DNA of 64,000 nucleotides from Apostichopus japonicus (GCF_037975245.1 NC_092576.1:5418501-5482500), one strand, 5' to 3'. Counted from the stretch's first letter, positions 1 through 13,003 are shown. Notes: a model not told the origin generated them from the sequence alone. Program-made: numbers and translations.

Positions 1-1566
1 CGATCAAAAATGTCAATAAGTTGACCCAAGGTGACCATTGTATGTTAAGTTATATGAGGTCAAAGTTAATTTTCAGACATTTAGTGTAATAACTCCCAGT
101 GCCAAGGTATTACACGGTTGATATTTTGGGACAAGTTGCAAATGGTATAGGGGAATATTTTCAAACATAACGGTCATGTGATCCGAGGTCACTAAAGGTC
201 AATTAATGATAAAAAACTAGTATTTTTGCGATAACTTGAGAACAAATTGTCCGTTAGGGTTGGGAGTTGCTTCAATGTAATCCAATTGTCGACCCGCTTC
301 TGGGTGACCCTTGACCTCAATTTGACCTCTGGTGACCTCTGGTGACCTTTTTGTGTTTTGTGGATTTTTAGTTTCGATGCTATTTTCAGATGTTAAAGGT
401 ACCTTCTGATCATAAATGTCAATGGGTTGACCCCTGTGTGACCTTTGTGTGCGAAGTTATACGAGGTCAAAGTTAATTTTCAGACATTTAATGCAATAAC
501 TCCCAGTTCCAAGGTGTGACACGGTTGATATTTTTGGAGTAGTTGCAAATGGTATAGGGTAATATTTTCAAACTTAACGGTCATGTGTTCCAAGGTCACC
601 AAAGGTCAATTAATGATAAAAAACTAGTATTTTTGCGATAACTTGAGAACGAATTGTCAGTTAGGGTTGGGAGTTGCTTCTACGTAATCCAATTGTCCAC
701 CCACATCTGGGTGACCCTTGACCTCAATTTGACCTCTGGTGACCTTTACGTGTTTTGGGGATTTTTACAGTTTCGATGCTATTTTCAGATGTTAAAGGTA
801 CCTTCTGATCATAAATGTCAATAGGTTGACCCCTGGATGAGCTTTGTGTGTGAAGTTATAGGAGGTCAAAGTTAATTTTCAGACATTTCATGCAATAACT
901 CCCAGTGCCAAGGTGTGACAATGTTGATTTTTTTGGACAAGTTGCGAATGGTATAGGGGAATATTTTCAAACTTAGCGGTCATGTGATCCAAGGTCACCA
1001 AAGGTCAGCTAATGTTAAAAAACTAGTATTTTGGGGGGAGAAAATGGGCAAAGAAAACATGTTTGAATTTTTACAGTTTTGATGCTCCGTTTAGGTCTCA
1101 CCGATCAAAAATGTCAATTGGTTGAACTACGGGTGACCTTTGTGTGTGAAGTTATGTATACAAGTTCAAAGTTAATTTTTAGACATTTAATGCAATTAAA
1201 TCCCAATGCCAAGGTGTGACACGGTTGATAATTTGGGACAAGTTGTGAATGGGGTGGTGGAACATTTTCAAACTTAAAGGTCATGTCATCTGTGGTCACC
1301 AATGTTATCATATCTGTTGACCCGCTTGTAGGTGACCTTATACTTCTTACATTTTCGACGCCATATTTAGATCTCAAAAGTGCCTTTTGATCAAAAATCC
1401 GATCACATTTTGTGATCACAAAAGTGTTGGCTATAGTGTTGGTTACTTTATGCGTACATGTAGGACCACAATTACTTGGACTATTTGAGCCCAATCTTGC
1501 TTGATAATATTATGTGTATTGTCATATACCCCAAGCAAGGAGCCACAGTGCCCTTGGGCTCTTGTT
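1..1566. repeat. AGGTCA-rich dispersed repeat, cut by window start
   Basis: This non-coding repeat is built of degenerate internal units of several hundred bases; phrases such as 'aggtcaaagttaatttt', 'ataactcccagtgccaaggt' and 'gataacttgagaac' recur three or four times. A second copy lies at 27356-29705. Both end in the same terminus, around 'cagtgcccttgggctcttgt'. The left end is outside the window. It contains direct repeats of AGGTCA separated by four bases (186-201, 593-608, 992-1007). No credible protein is encoded. The element class is unknown. Confidence 0.7.
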
Positions 1567-2308
1567 TAAAGTACGGAATTGATGTTACTATGGATTCACA
1601 TTTGGCAACCTTGTGTTAAACACTGTCGTTTTTGGAAATAGATGGTAAGTTGTAGGTTAGTGTCAGTAGGCTAGCTCTAAGTTTCGTTTTTACATAGCCT
1701 AGGCGTATGCTGCATTAGGTTGTAACGAAGTCATAGTAAGCTTGTGTACTGGCTAGTCTAACCGATCTACGACTGGAGTAAAGGTCTGTTGTGTGCTACG
1801 TGTAATTTGGTAATCCTTGTGCAGCTTTGATATGGTATGTTTATTTCATTTATATGGCTCATAAATTGGCAATATGAACAGTAGCTATGGTTGTATTATC
1901 GTGAATTTCATATGTAATTCCTCATAGCTTAGTAATATTGATTCTAGCTACTATACTTGCTGAACTTGGCTTTGAAAAGTGAAGATGCTAATACAATTTA
2001 TGACCTGGTTTGGTACCATTTGCACTCAAATGAATGACCGTACTGAAATTTGATGTTCAACAGTGTTTTGCTTTATAGTAAATTTGTAGAGATTAAGTCC
2101 ATTTCTCTATAGTTTCCACCATTCAACCCTTTGAAGTGTGTTGCATACCAGTACATTCATGTCATAGTAATTAATTAGTGACATGTGCAGTACTTACCAG
2201 TAGACACATACCTTGCATATATATTCTATTTTTAGTATATAGTGTCATTGTTACTTACCTGTTAGTAAATACCTAATAAGTCTTATGTAAGTGTTTTAGG
2301 GGCCTGAC

Positions 2309-3531
2309 TTTAGAATCCGTACCATCTGAATGTGCAAGCTTACTTCGAATCGGCCGAAGAACAACTGTATAATCCGGCTGAACGTGTGTGCTCGCACCGG
2401 CTTGGTTCAATAGAATAACAGTCGGTGAATAGGTGCGTCGCGTGAATGATTCACTTGAATGAGTTAAAGCGGTATAGGGTTAGGAAATAGGGAAATAGGG
2501 AATAGTTAAATCCATCGATGTACGTGAAGAGAGATACGTGAAGAGGGTTAGGAAATATGGTTAGGAAATAGGGTTAGGAAATAGGGTTAGGAAGTAGGGA
2601 ATAGGGTTAGGGGTTAGGAAATAGGGTTAGGAAATAGGGCTTGGAATTAGGGGTATGAAGTAGGGAATAGTGTTAGGAGATAGAAGAACGGGAGGTGGAG
2701 ATACGGAGTGTTGACATGAATGTGGGAGAGAAATAGTAAGGTGGCTATGGATTAACAGAAATAACTATCTAGGGTGACATTATCTCGCTGGAATTAAGAT
2801 AATAAGAACGTAGTGAAGACAAATTGTTATTACATGTAGCCTTTCATAAACACTCCCTTGGACATTTACCAAGCTAAAGTCGTCAGCTTCTCCTTCGTGG
2901 AGTCTGTCATATCTCATTGGCTTGGTTGTACAGTATTTGCTATTGAACGACTATAACTTGGATTCCAAGAGGGCATGGAACTTAACCCATTTTATTAGTT
3001 AGGAACTTAGCTACACATTTAACACTAAGGTGTGTCTTTAAACAGCTTGCATATTCATTATTTTGCTTTTGTTATATGGTAATGAATATTCAAATATGGT
3101 AATAAAGGAAAAGTTAAGGTTACTATTTTTCTTCCAAACGCCAAATCTTCATCCGGCTCACAGCCTGATCGGTTAGGAGTATGCGCTATTATTAATTCGC
3201 ATACTAACATCCTGGGTTGGATTACTGCTATGTGTTACTCATGTTATTAATTATGTTTTCTCCTCTCTTCTCTTCATAGATATGTAGGTCTCATCCGAGA
3301 AAACGATTGAGGAAGACAGAAAGAATAGAGAGAACTACGGTTGAAGGTATGGGGGATGTGAAATGGGTACAATGAAGGGACATAAGCGCTGAAGCGAGTT
3401 TACTATGTTCATGAAAACCGCCAAACTCTTTTAGTCCCCCAAAAATATCCAAGCCCATTTAAAACCGCTCACCCCATCAAAAAGAGCGCCCTCTTTTAGC
3501 CTGTCGGATATCGGATGGTACGGATTCTAAA
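2309..3531. mobile_element. Putative non-autonomous DNA transposon with 18-bp terminal inverted repeats
   Basis: TTTAGAATCCGTACCATC at 2309-2326 is exactly inverted as GATGGTACGGATTCTAAA at 3514-3531. The span is absent at the matching position of duplicates A and B, which supports an insertion into copy 0. The interior holds a telomere-like minisatellite and no transposase. A target-site duplication is not obvious, so the true ends may lie slightly outside. Confidence 0.55.
2470..2690. repeat. Telomere-like minisatellite (AGGGTTAGGAAAT units)
   Basis: A degenerate array of 12-14 bp units of the form AGGGTTAGGAAAT is broken once by unrelated sequence at about 2507-2545. Each unit contains TTAGG or TTAGGG. 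It lies inside the TIR-bounded element, so it looks like an element-borne satellite and not a telomere. Confidence 0.7.
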
Positions 3532-5419
3532 TTAGTACCGTTTTAGGTACTGTTTTCTTTATAGTTGTTTCTGGGGTGGACCTTCCTGCATTTAAAGAAA
3601 TACTATGTCTTGATTGGATACTGTTTTGTATTATCATTTTGATTGGTTGAAACACTGATGACCAGCCAGGGTCAGACTGGTCATCAGGTTCTTGTAAATA
3701 GTGTTTTAGAATATAAAGCAGAGTTGCACAAAACTCCAGAGTGTGTAGGTGTCTTTTTTAATCTTTGAGTTTTCCCACTCGGTCTCTAAAAATTGTTAAT
3801 GTCAGATCGAGTTGAACAGCAACCCTAAAACAGTATATATTTAACTGTAGTAAGAAGGAAGTGCTAACGCTACCAAGCGGAATATGTGAAATTGCTCGAA
3901 TGTATGTGTAGCACTATGTCATGTACATATCTTATTGTGAAAGGTTACAGTACCTCTAAAAAGTACGGTGACGAACGTTATGCATGCAAACCCGAGTAGC
4001 ATATCGTTCTACAGCATACAATCAGCGTACATTCAGCATACGATCGCTTCACAAACTCTTCCTCAAAGTTCATGAACTAGCCTATGCCTATTAAGTATAG
4101 AATTAACTGGATGTACTCCAACTATTGCACTATAAATAACTATTGCAAACGCCGTTTAAATGGATAACATTGAGGGAACATTATATAACTGAGTTAAATT
4201 TATTGTGAAATCTTGGAATGGTTAGCCCATTTGTGAAGGAACCAAAGTATGATCAACATAGGAAGTTTGGAAAATGACAAGTTTCATTGTAAATGGTGTC
4301 TCCTACCAAACAATAGCGCGGGAATACGTTAAAGAGACACGTTGCTATACCTAGTAAGTAAGATGGGCATCAGTGCATATCTGTTGACTTAGTAAGGACT
4401 AAAAGCTTGTTGGGTCATTCCGTGTCAAATCACGGATGGCTGTTGCTGCACCCTCTCCAAAAATTCCCAAATTTTTTGTATGATTGGACCACCATGACAT
4501 AAGCATATTCTGAAAATTTCAGTTGCATTGCTTTATAATTGGCCGATTTATCACACTTTGAAATTCCGCAATTTATCGCCTCCATGGCATTTTGGCATTT
4601 TCTTGACTTTTGAGGTCTCATTTCTCAGCAATTAAACATTCTACTACCTTTCTATTACAGATGCCTATAGAGTCTATCCCATAGAACAAGAAAAGAAAAA
4701 ATTAGGCTACAAAAATATTCTCTCGTGGAGTTAGGTCATCCTTAAAGTGTCAAAATATTCGATTCTTGTACTTTTTACTAAAAAATGTGCTATTTTTATT
4801 GATGAATTGCTCCTAAAACATTGCTTCAGGGTACTTGATTCTTTCAGAGGTTATTATCTCTAGTACAAACATTACAAAATAATGATGACAATGCTTTCCT
4901 ATAATATGTTTGCAAGTTGTGCAACTCTAAAGTTGCTATTTCATGCTGCGATTCAGCATGAGGTAGGGGTTTTGATGCCAATTTTTTACCAAAGTAACCA
5001 TGTTAGAGCAGTCAGGGTTTTATAGTTTAATTATAAGTATAAAGTTCTTACACCTAAACAAATTTCAGGGTTCTAGCTCTTCTCAATATTAATTTATGAA
5101 ACTTTGTTAAGTTGCTCCGATGTACAAAAGAGGTCGTCTTTGACGGCAAATAACTCAAAACGCGTCATGTTGAAAAATCTGATAATTTTTTCTGGAAGAG
5201 ATAAAGTACCACCCTGTTTGTACAAAAAAAATTCAGGAGGGTGTTTTGCCTTACAGTATTTTGAAATGAAAAATCCTCAAAGATTGGGATTTTTACAAAA
5301 AAACGTTTTTGTCTGTTTTGATGTTCAATGTGTTTTGAGCCTGGGTATTGTACTGTACTTCAAGGTGATTCAATTGTACTGTGCAATTTTTCATTTCATA
5401 TAAACAAATACTATTTGCA

Positions 5420-5725
5420 ATGTACTTGTCTGCTCCTGGTTGAATTCATTTAATTCTAAGACTTTAAAATGAATTTCAACCAGTACATACATATGTATGA
5501 ATAATGTGTACAGTATTTGTAAATGTATGGAGTACCATGAGTGCCAGAAGACTATGTTTAAACCTATCACTAATATACACACTGTACATATACACCCAGT
5601 ACAGTGTATGTACTGTACACACTGTACATACATGTATGTACTGGTTGAAATTCATTTGATAGTAAAGTCTTCTAATTCAACCAATTGTATATGTACAGTG
5701 TGTATATTGTGCCCTTGGGCTCTTG
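5420..5725. repeat. Hairpin-rich insertion in copy 0 upstream region
   Basis: Contains an imperfect inverted repeat around 5438-5482 (GGTTGAATTCATTT against AAATGAATTTCAACC), an 18-bp perfect palindrome GTACATACATGTATGTAC at 5624-5641, and repeated TGTACA/GTACAT words. It ends in the terminus 'cccttgggctcttgtt' that also closes the AGGTCA-rich elements. It is not found at the matching positions of copies A and B. Open frames here are artefacts of the repeat. Confidence 0.45.
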
Positions 5726-8700
5726 TTGCTTCCTGTTATTGCTATTCAAGCTCATACTGTATCACGTTTCACGGTCATTGTCAATACCGCCTTGATGTAT
5801 TGTACAAACATCAGATCTCTACTACAATACAAAATCAGTTTTTTTTTTTCAACCTGACCCATTTTAACTATACAGTTGTCAAAGACGACAGATTTTGCAC
5901 TTCGTCGCAACTTTAGAATCTCATAAATGTATCATCGAAAAAGCTAGAACCCCGAAATTTAGTTTATAGTAAGAACTTTATACTCTATACAAGTAAAGAA
6001 CCGGTAAGTGAAATTATTTGGCTACTACAAGCATTCAACGTACTGAATCGCAGCATAATATACCATCTTCGGAGTTACATAACTTAATAGTGTAAATTCA
6101 CAAGAAATCTTTGTGAGCGTGTGTTTATTTTGACTGGGTCAGTTACAAAAACCTCAAAAAACACTCAAGTATCCTGAAGTAATATTATAGGAGTCTAACT
6201 TTATCACCAACAATGGCACTTTTTTTTTTAGAAAAGAATACAAAAACTTGGATTTATTGGCATTTTTAAGTTGAACTCCACAATACAATGTTAAAACAAC
6301 ATACAGTTTGCATAAAACTGTTTGTATGGATTAAGTTCTACCGGTTTTTATAATGGGATGTTCAATTGCTTAGAAAAATTAAGAAAATTCCACTTGGCCA
6401 GCAACATTTTCTTATGCAAAATTTCAAAAGAACAAATATATATTAAAGCATTACAACTGATTATTTATTTCTAATTTCACGGTGCTTTAATCAAACAAGG
6501 ATGATGGGTACAGTAATTCCATGATAAAGTGGACATGATACCCACAAAATTAAAAGTGTGTGACAATAGTAAATTTGGTGTCAAATGAAAGCTAAGAGTC
6601 CATATTTTCCAGAATCAGGTTCAGAAATGCAATTTTCATGCATTTTGGAATGAAAATGTATGGGTAATTGAATATTCATCAGTTGATACAGAAAATTGGA
6701 TGATTGGTAATAAAAACTATTGGTCACTGCTAATTGATAGGGAGTATATAAATGATATCAGCCACTACCATGTGAGAGTATAGATCATGGAAAACTGAAT
6801 GGATAATATTTTCGCCCCTTTTCTTCATTGGTTCCGCTTCAGTGGCCTTCGGTATTAGGTTGTCCAGAGTATCACTGAGCAACGTTGCATGCTTATGCAT
6901 GAAGATTGTGTGATTGTTTGTTCCTTTAGATATAATTACTTCTCATTAATTATTCCAAAAGTAGTAGGATTTCAGCTTCAGTTGACTAATATTTTAGATT
7001 AAATTTTGTTGAGTAAATTGATACACTGTAGTTGCCTCGACTTTTTCGGATTCACTTTTTCAAAATTCAGGTATTGATACCGTTAATTAACGTTATAATT
7101 TGTTTGTACTTTCAGATACAATCACTTCCCATTAATTAGCAGGTGATTATTCCTTAAGTAGTAGGACTTCAGCTTCAGTTGATTATCATTTTAGAATAAA
7201 TTCAGTTGAATATAGTGATAGTTGCTTCAACTTTTTCAGTTTCGCTTTTTCAGTTATTGACATACAGTTAATTAACATAATGTGGTTAGTTAATAATTAG
7301 AAATAACTTCCATATTTTTGCTTTGGATGGTCAATACAATTTTATTATTGTGTCAACATGTGATATACTCTTCTTTGCACACTGTAACTGAGTGGACATA
7401 TTATCCTTCCGTTACCGTCCTTCCGTTACCAAATTAGCACAATATTTCTAGAAAACCAAAGCAACAATTTCAGAATTGAAAGTCGTACAGTATAGGAAAC
7501 AGTATTGGGATAACATTTCTCACCTCTAAAATAAGATTACTCCATAGAATTCACAGAGTTTTACAATAAACTCAAGACGTGTGAAAACCCAAGTCTGTTT
7601 GCTGTCCTTCCGTTACCGACCTCATTAATATTCATATTTCAAAAATGGGAAGGGTTTGTGTAAAAAAAATATGTGGAAATTGAAGTATGTAGTTATAGCT
7701 AGTCAATGATGACAATTATTTGTTGTAATTAATGGGGATATTCATGATATACTTGTTCAAATGTCAGAAAATTAGTCCCAATGTCCTTCCGTTACCATGG
7801 AATTGCCCTGATGTTATTTTAGGAGAGGGGTCAACTATTAACTTCTCTATCAATCTGCTCATTTCGCATGAAATGACCGTTCTGTTCAATATGTCAGAAC
7901 AATTGATTTAACATTGATACATATGATATATATATACTTAAAATCCTGCTTTTAGACCCTTTTCTGTGGCAATCCACGTCGAGAAGTGGCAATCCGCAAC
8001 TCACATTTTCTATGAGCATTAATTTCTGGATTTCACTTGTTTGATTTTATTATATTTCCTTGTAAATTAACTGCTCAAGGTTAGTGAAAAACAGCACCAA
8101 AAAAAACCATACGAAAACAAGTGATTACAGTGATATGGAGGATATGAAGTGTCAAATTCTATCAAAGAAAAGGTTCTCTTGCTACCTTGCTCATGACTTA
8201 CTATAAAAATGGTCATCCTATATAAGTGGGAAGCAACGGTTGTCCTATCGTTGGTGTGTGACAAGACTGGAGGGCGGGGTGGGAGAGCGTAGCACCCAAA
8301 CCCCAAAGTCCATCGGGGGTAAATGTTTGTCTTTAATAGACCCCTCCTCCGGGAACAAGACACTCAAAGAAAATAAGTCAAAAGTATTGTAAAGCACTAC
8401 ATTGCCTTAAAAGACCTAACGTATGTAGTTAAGGGTTCAATCCCCTAGCCCAAAAATCGAAGGATCCCTCCTTCCCCACCATCATCTCTGAGTCTAATGC
8501 CTGTCTCTGTTCTGCACATCTGCATGTCCATCAATATATATGTCCTTTTATGGTGTATGTCTTTGTAGTGTTACATAGCAAGAATAACGTAAATGGGTTT
8601 GATTTATCATTATTTTTTGTAATAAAAACCAACAGTAATCTCATCTGTAGATTATAGATTGGAAATCATCTTATATTATTCCACAGCAATCCATGCCCAT

Positions 8701-8800
8701 TCTGAATACCAGGCCTGATATCCATTCTTTGATGATGTCCCACGTTCGAATTTATGTCAGGAGTTCAATTAAATGTGTTTTTTTTTTCTTTCTTTCTCAG

Positions 8801-8855
8801 ATGTCTACAACAAACCTTTTTGTGATCCCTGCTACCCTGTGGTGCATTTTAAATG
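8801..8855 (+). pseudogene. Orphan signal-peptide exon 1 of a third Ig receptor copy
   Basis: The 55-bp exon follows a pyrimidine-rich tract ending in CAG and is followed by donor GTAAGA. It encodes MSTTNLFVIPATLWCILN plus one base (phase 1), a hydrophobic leader matching exon 1 of copies A and B in length and phase. The intron downstream matches intron 1 of A and B up to 9351, exactly where exon 2 should start; sequence after that is unrelated. No Ig exon follows before copy A, so this is a remnant unless it is spliced into copy A's exon 2. Confidence 0.7.
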
Positions 8856-9351
8856 GTAAGATCCAGTACCGGGTACCGGATTTATCTCGGAGACTGGGGG
8901 GGGGGGGACTGCGGTGGGTTATATATGTATGGGAGAAGGAAGATTACATGTTATCATAAAGATACAAGAAGTGAAATAAAATACCTGCACTCCAGTAGAC
9001 TTCCTCTGTCTGGAGAAGTACTAACTCAATCACATCACATGCATACGCCCAGCATTGGGAGGATGGAATTGTCAGGTATGGGTTGGGGTGAATGTGTCTG
9101 GCAAACTGATGAAAATGCAATGTGGAGGATGCTATTCTGTTTGGGGTAGGATGTCAATTGAATGGTATTTTTAAAATTGTAGTTGAATGCAAGGCAAAAT
9201 TATTACAATTTCATATGATGGTTCTATGTTCCTTAGACTTAACAATATATCCATTTTGGACTGGAGAATGGAACTCGGTCTAAGGGAAAAATATACTACA
9301 ACTTTCATTTGATAAGAAACAAGATAAACGTCTTTTTATCTCAATACATTA

Positions 9352-10377
9352 CATGTATAGAGATATTGTAACAGTAAGTGGGACTCTCTCTTCTCTTAAA
9401 AAATTTTTCAGCGTCTTCATACGAAGTTCTTTTTCTCTGAAATTTCCAGAGCAAGCATATATCATATAGGCCAACAAAAGTTACTATTTTTTATTCCAGA
9501 ATTGTATCTCATTCCATGACTTTTTCACCGATTTATGTCCAAATTTGACCAAATCCCTCTGAAAAACCGTTGAATCAAGGCTTTTTTGCACACGCTACAA
9601 AACTTGTTTGTTTCCTTGTTTTTGATAATTAAGCCCCACCTCCAAGTTTGGTTTGTAACAGATTGGCAATGACTCAAGCCCCGCCTCCAAGTCTGGTTTG
9701 TAGCAGATTGGCAATGACTCAAGCCCTGCCTCCAATTCTGGTTTGTAGCAGATTGGTTAGGACTCATGGCAGCTACATGTTAGATATACGAAAATGGCCA
9801 CCCTCGCGACTAATTTTCTGTACTGTTGTCAGATATGCTGCTGGTACTGGTAGTGCATTGCACACTAATTTCATACACATTGTCGTACTACATTTAATTT
9901 ATATTAGGACTTCGTCTGTTTATAGCTCCATGGTTTTAGTAATATCAATTTAAGGATTGTACTGTTGTTCAGGTAGTTTTTCAGAGCAAGAGTCATGATA
10001 AGTTTGTTTGATTGCCCATCAGGTATTTTGCACTCATTTGTTTTTAGAGTGTTTCGCTAGATATATGAAGAAGAAATTTACATACAAATACAAGTTATCG
10101 GTCATCGATTGGCACAAAAACCCAGATTCTGATGACAGCTGCCTCAAGAAACCCAATAAATGGCCTAATTAGCACCGAGCCACCAATGTGGACCATTAAC
10201 GAAACATCGATGCGTGTTAGTCTTCCATCCCCTTCCTCTAATGCTATTTAAGTCCACATGTGGGCATATCCTGCAAACCTACCGGTAGCCCACAGGGGTT
10301 TGAGTTGGGAGAAAGGCCTTGACTCCTTGAAACGACAAATGATGCCAACTTCCCTCAAGTTAAAAGTCGGGCTGAGT
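9352..10377. other. Non-homologous spacer after the copy 0 breakpoint
   Basis: This sequence separates the truncated copy 0 from duplicate A. Apart from a threefold 45-bp tandem repeat it shows no coding exon, RNA gene or recognised transposon end. Confidence 0.5.
9631..9765. repeat. Three tandem copies of a 45-bp unit
   Basis: Units start at 9631, 9676 and 9721; each begins AAGCCC(C/T)(A/G)CCTCC and runs through a GGTTTGTA(A/G)CAGATTGG core. Because 45 is a multiple of three, short open frames appear on both strands; I do not regard them as genes. Confidence 0.8.
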
Positions 10378-10555
10378 TGGCAAGACCAGTCATCATGAAA
10401 GAGAAAAAAAGTCAAATTTTCTCTGTACGCTCCACGCCAACCAAGGTGGCGCTCCGCTTAGATAGCAACCTCCGCCCCCCCCCCCCCCCCACAAGAAAGA
10501 ACAGCCCCCATGCCCCCCCCACCCACTCAAAAAGTCATAGCTACGCCACTGAGGG
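10378..10555 (-). mobile_element. Dispersed repeat fragment with CAGTGGCGTAGCTA end
   Basis: On the minus strand the segment opens with CAGTGGCGTAGCTATGACTT, a common style of short transposon end, and has a long C/G run. Its part 'tacgctccacgccaacc..ggtggcgctccgcttagatag' is repeated within the insertion at 58.26-59.75 kb. It sits at the left boundary of duplicate A. Confidence 0.5.
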
Positions 10556-12948
10556 TAGTAGCGCCACTTATTTACAGTAACATCGCCGCCTGACGTGGTA
10601 GTAGCGTCACCTGTTTAGAATAGTAGTAGAGCCACCTTATTAGACTAGCATCGTCACTTACGAGTAGTAGCACGACCTGTTTAAGGTTGTAGCAAGCAGG
10701 TTCCTTGTAACATATTCTTTGTTGAAGCACATCCTGTTCATCATCCTGTGTTTTGGTATTGTAACATTTCGGCGTTCCATACGAATGATCTCTGCAACGC
10801 GACGCGTATCGTTGTGTTGATTTTCTGTTACATGACCTTGCAACATGAACCTTTCGTTGAGTCATATAGCTGGATTTCAGGTAGTATACTAACGCTTCGT
10901 TGCTGTTTGTGAAGGCGGTTCTATCTCCACCTACTACACAAGAGACGTAGCCTAGTGTACACCAGAATGTTATATTTTAAGGTATGGAATTGAAGTTACT
11001 ATTAAGTGGCATTTGTTTTACAACCATATGTTAAGCACGCCGTTTTTATTTCTTTGTTTTTTGGTAATAATTTGTTGGTTAATGTCACAAGACACTAGGC
11101 TGGCTGTAATTTTCGCTTTTGCATGGGCGTATTCTGCAGCAGGTTTGTTTCAAAGTCAAAGTAAGCTTGTGTACACGACTATAGATTTACTGAGATTATG
11201 TTCCATTTTCATGATAAAAGGTCCGTTGGGTATTACGGTATGTGGTAATTTGGTAATCCGTGTGCAGTTTTGATATGGTATTTTAATTGTATTCATATGA
11301 CTCAGAATGTGGCCAGATGTACAGTTGCTATATGCCTGTATTATCATGAATTTCATATGCAATTCCTCATAGCCTAGTCATATTGCTTCTAGCTACTACT
11401 TCCTGAACATTGCTCTGTTAAATGAAGACTAGTTCAATGTTTGGTTTGATACAGAAGACTATTCGCATGTAAATAAATAGCCAATGCTGAAATTTTGATT
11501 TTCAATAGTGTTCTTTTTTATAGTAGATTTTGCATATCGGATCGAACTGAACATCACCCAAAACAGTATCATTATAGCTGCAGTAACGAGGCAGTGCTAA
11601 AGATACCCAGTGGAATTTCCCGAATGTATGTGTAGCACTAGGTGACAACATATCTCATTGTGGGAGGTTCCCTCTCAAATATAAACGAAGAACGTTACAT
11701 GATACATGTAAACCGGGGTAGCATTAAGTTCTGTATCATACAATCGTTTCACAAGGTTCATTCAGAAGGTTTAACTTAATATATGAACTAGCCTATGCCT
11801 AAAGTATGTACAGAATCAACTGAATTAACTCCAACTACTACACTTCAACTGTAACTATTGCAACGCGGTCATAATGGATTCGTCTATACAGTGAATTCAC
11901 AACAATGAACATTATATCACAGAGATAAATATTATTGTGAAATCTATGAATGGTTAGCCCATTTGTGAAGGAACCAAAGTAAAATAAACTTAGGAAGTTT
12001 GGTGAATGGCAAGTTTCATTGTAAATGGTGAACCTTGCAATATAATGATATCGCGGGTTTGGGTTAAAGAGACACGGTGCTATACCTAGTTAAGTAAGTT
12101 GGGCATCAATGAATATCTTTTGACTTAGTATGGACAAATAGCTTGTTTCATTTCTCTGTCATTCTGTGTCAAATCACTGATCGCCGTTGCTCGACCCTCA
12201 CCAAATATTTTTGGATTTTATTTGCCTAGTATTTAATTATTTAATGGTAAACCACTCAAATCAATCAAAACTCAAGCAAATTTTGATATTTTCACTGTAA
12301 TTTTTGGCATTACACAGGCTTTTTGAGTACTGATATTGTAATTCAAGGTCATATCATGTGTCACTGTCATTGTCAATAAATCTTGATTGTATTGTGCAAA
12401 CAGTAGATCTCTTCTACAATACATTTTTTTTCAACCTGACCCACTTTGATTATACAGTTGTCAAAGACGACAGACTTTGCACTTCGTATCAACTTAACAA
12501 TCTAATAAATTAATCATGGGAAAAGCTAGAACCACTGAAATTTTGTTTATAGTAAGAACTTCATACTTATATAGCCTACAAGTAAAGTACCGGTTAGTAC
12601 ATTTTACAGCTCTCACATGGCTATTTTGGACCTTTGTGATTATTCGGTAATTACAATCCTTCAACGTACTGAATCGCAGCATGATAAACCATCTTCGGAC
12701 CTGAATTATAACACAGGAAATCACAGTGAGCGTTTGATTGTATTTACTGGTTAGACAAAGTAACAATTACAACACTGCAGTATGCAGAAGTAAATAATTT
12801 AGGAGAGCTTAACCACCCACAATGGCATATGTTTAGGAAAATAATTCAAAAATTGGATATATTGGCATTTTTAAGTTGACCTAACTCCACATTGCAATGT
12901 TAAAGCAATTTAAGGAGTTCAATTAAATATGTTTTCTTTATTTTTCAG

Positions 12949-13003
12949 ATGTTTAACACAAATCTTTACGTGATCCCTATGATGTCGTGGTGCATACTGA
13001 ATG
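12949..13003 (+). CDS. Copy A exon 1: signal peptide
   Basis: ATG directly follows the acceptor-like tract TTTATTTTTCAG, so a non-coding 5' exon probably lies upstream. It encodes MFNTNLYVIPMMSWCILN and the first base of a glycine codon (phase 1). Donor is GTAACA. The start is supported by the same ATG position in copies 0 and B and by the hydrophobic leader. Confidence 0.8.

Larger units (their letters stand above)
1567..9351 (+). repeat. Segmental duplicate copy 0 (upstream region plus exon 1 only)
   Basis: Blocks of this stretch match the regions upstream of receptor copies A (10.96-13.54 kb) and B (45.72-48.85 kb) in the same order, for example 1570-2085, 3800-4430, 5745-6060, 7800-8300 and 8640-9351. 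Large insertions separate the blocks, including a TIR-bounded element at 2309-3531 and non-matching sequence around 4.43-5.73 kb and 6.0-7.8 kb. Homology stops at the point where exon 2 begins in A and B. Apart from exon 1 no coding exon was seen. Confidence 0.7.

Noticed and set aside
1114-1494. 126-residue minus-strand open frame
   Set aside because: Lies wholly in the AGGTCA-rich repeat, has no domain, and is not kept open in the second copy at 29.2-29.7 kb.
2470-2690. True telomere end
   Set aside because: Array is short, degenerate, interstitial, and enclosed by an inverted-repeat element.
7400-7800. Threefold 'gtccttccgttacc' motif as a regulatory site
   Set aside because: Repeated word noted at about 7415, 7602 and 7780, but it lies in sequence absent from copies A and B and no function can be supported.
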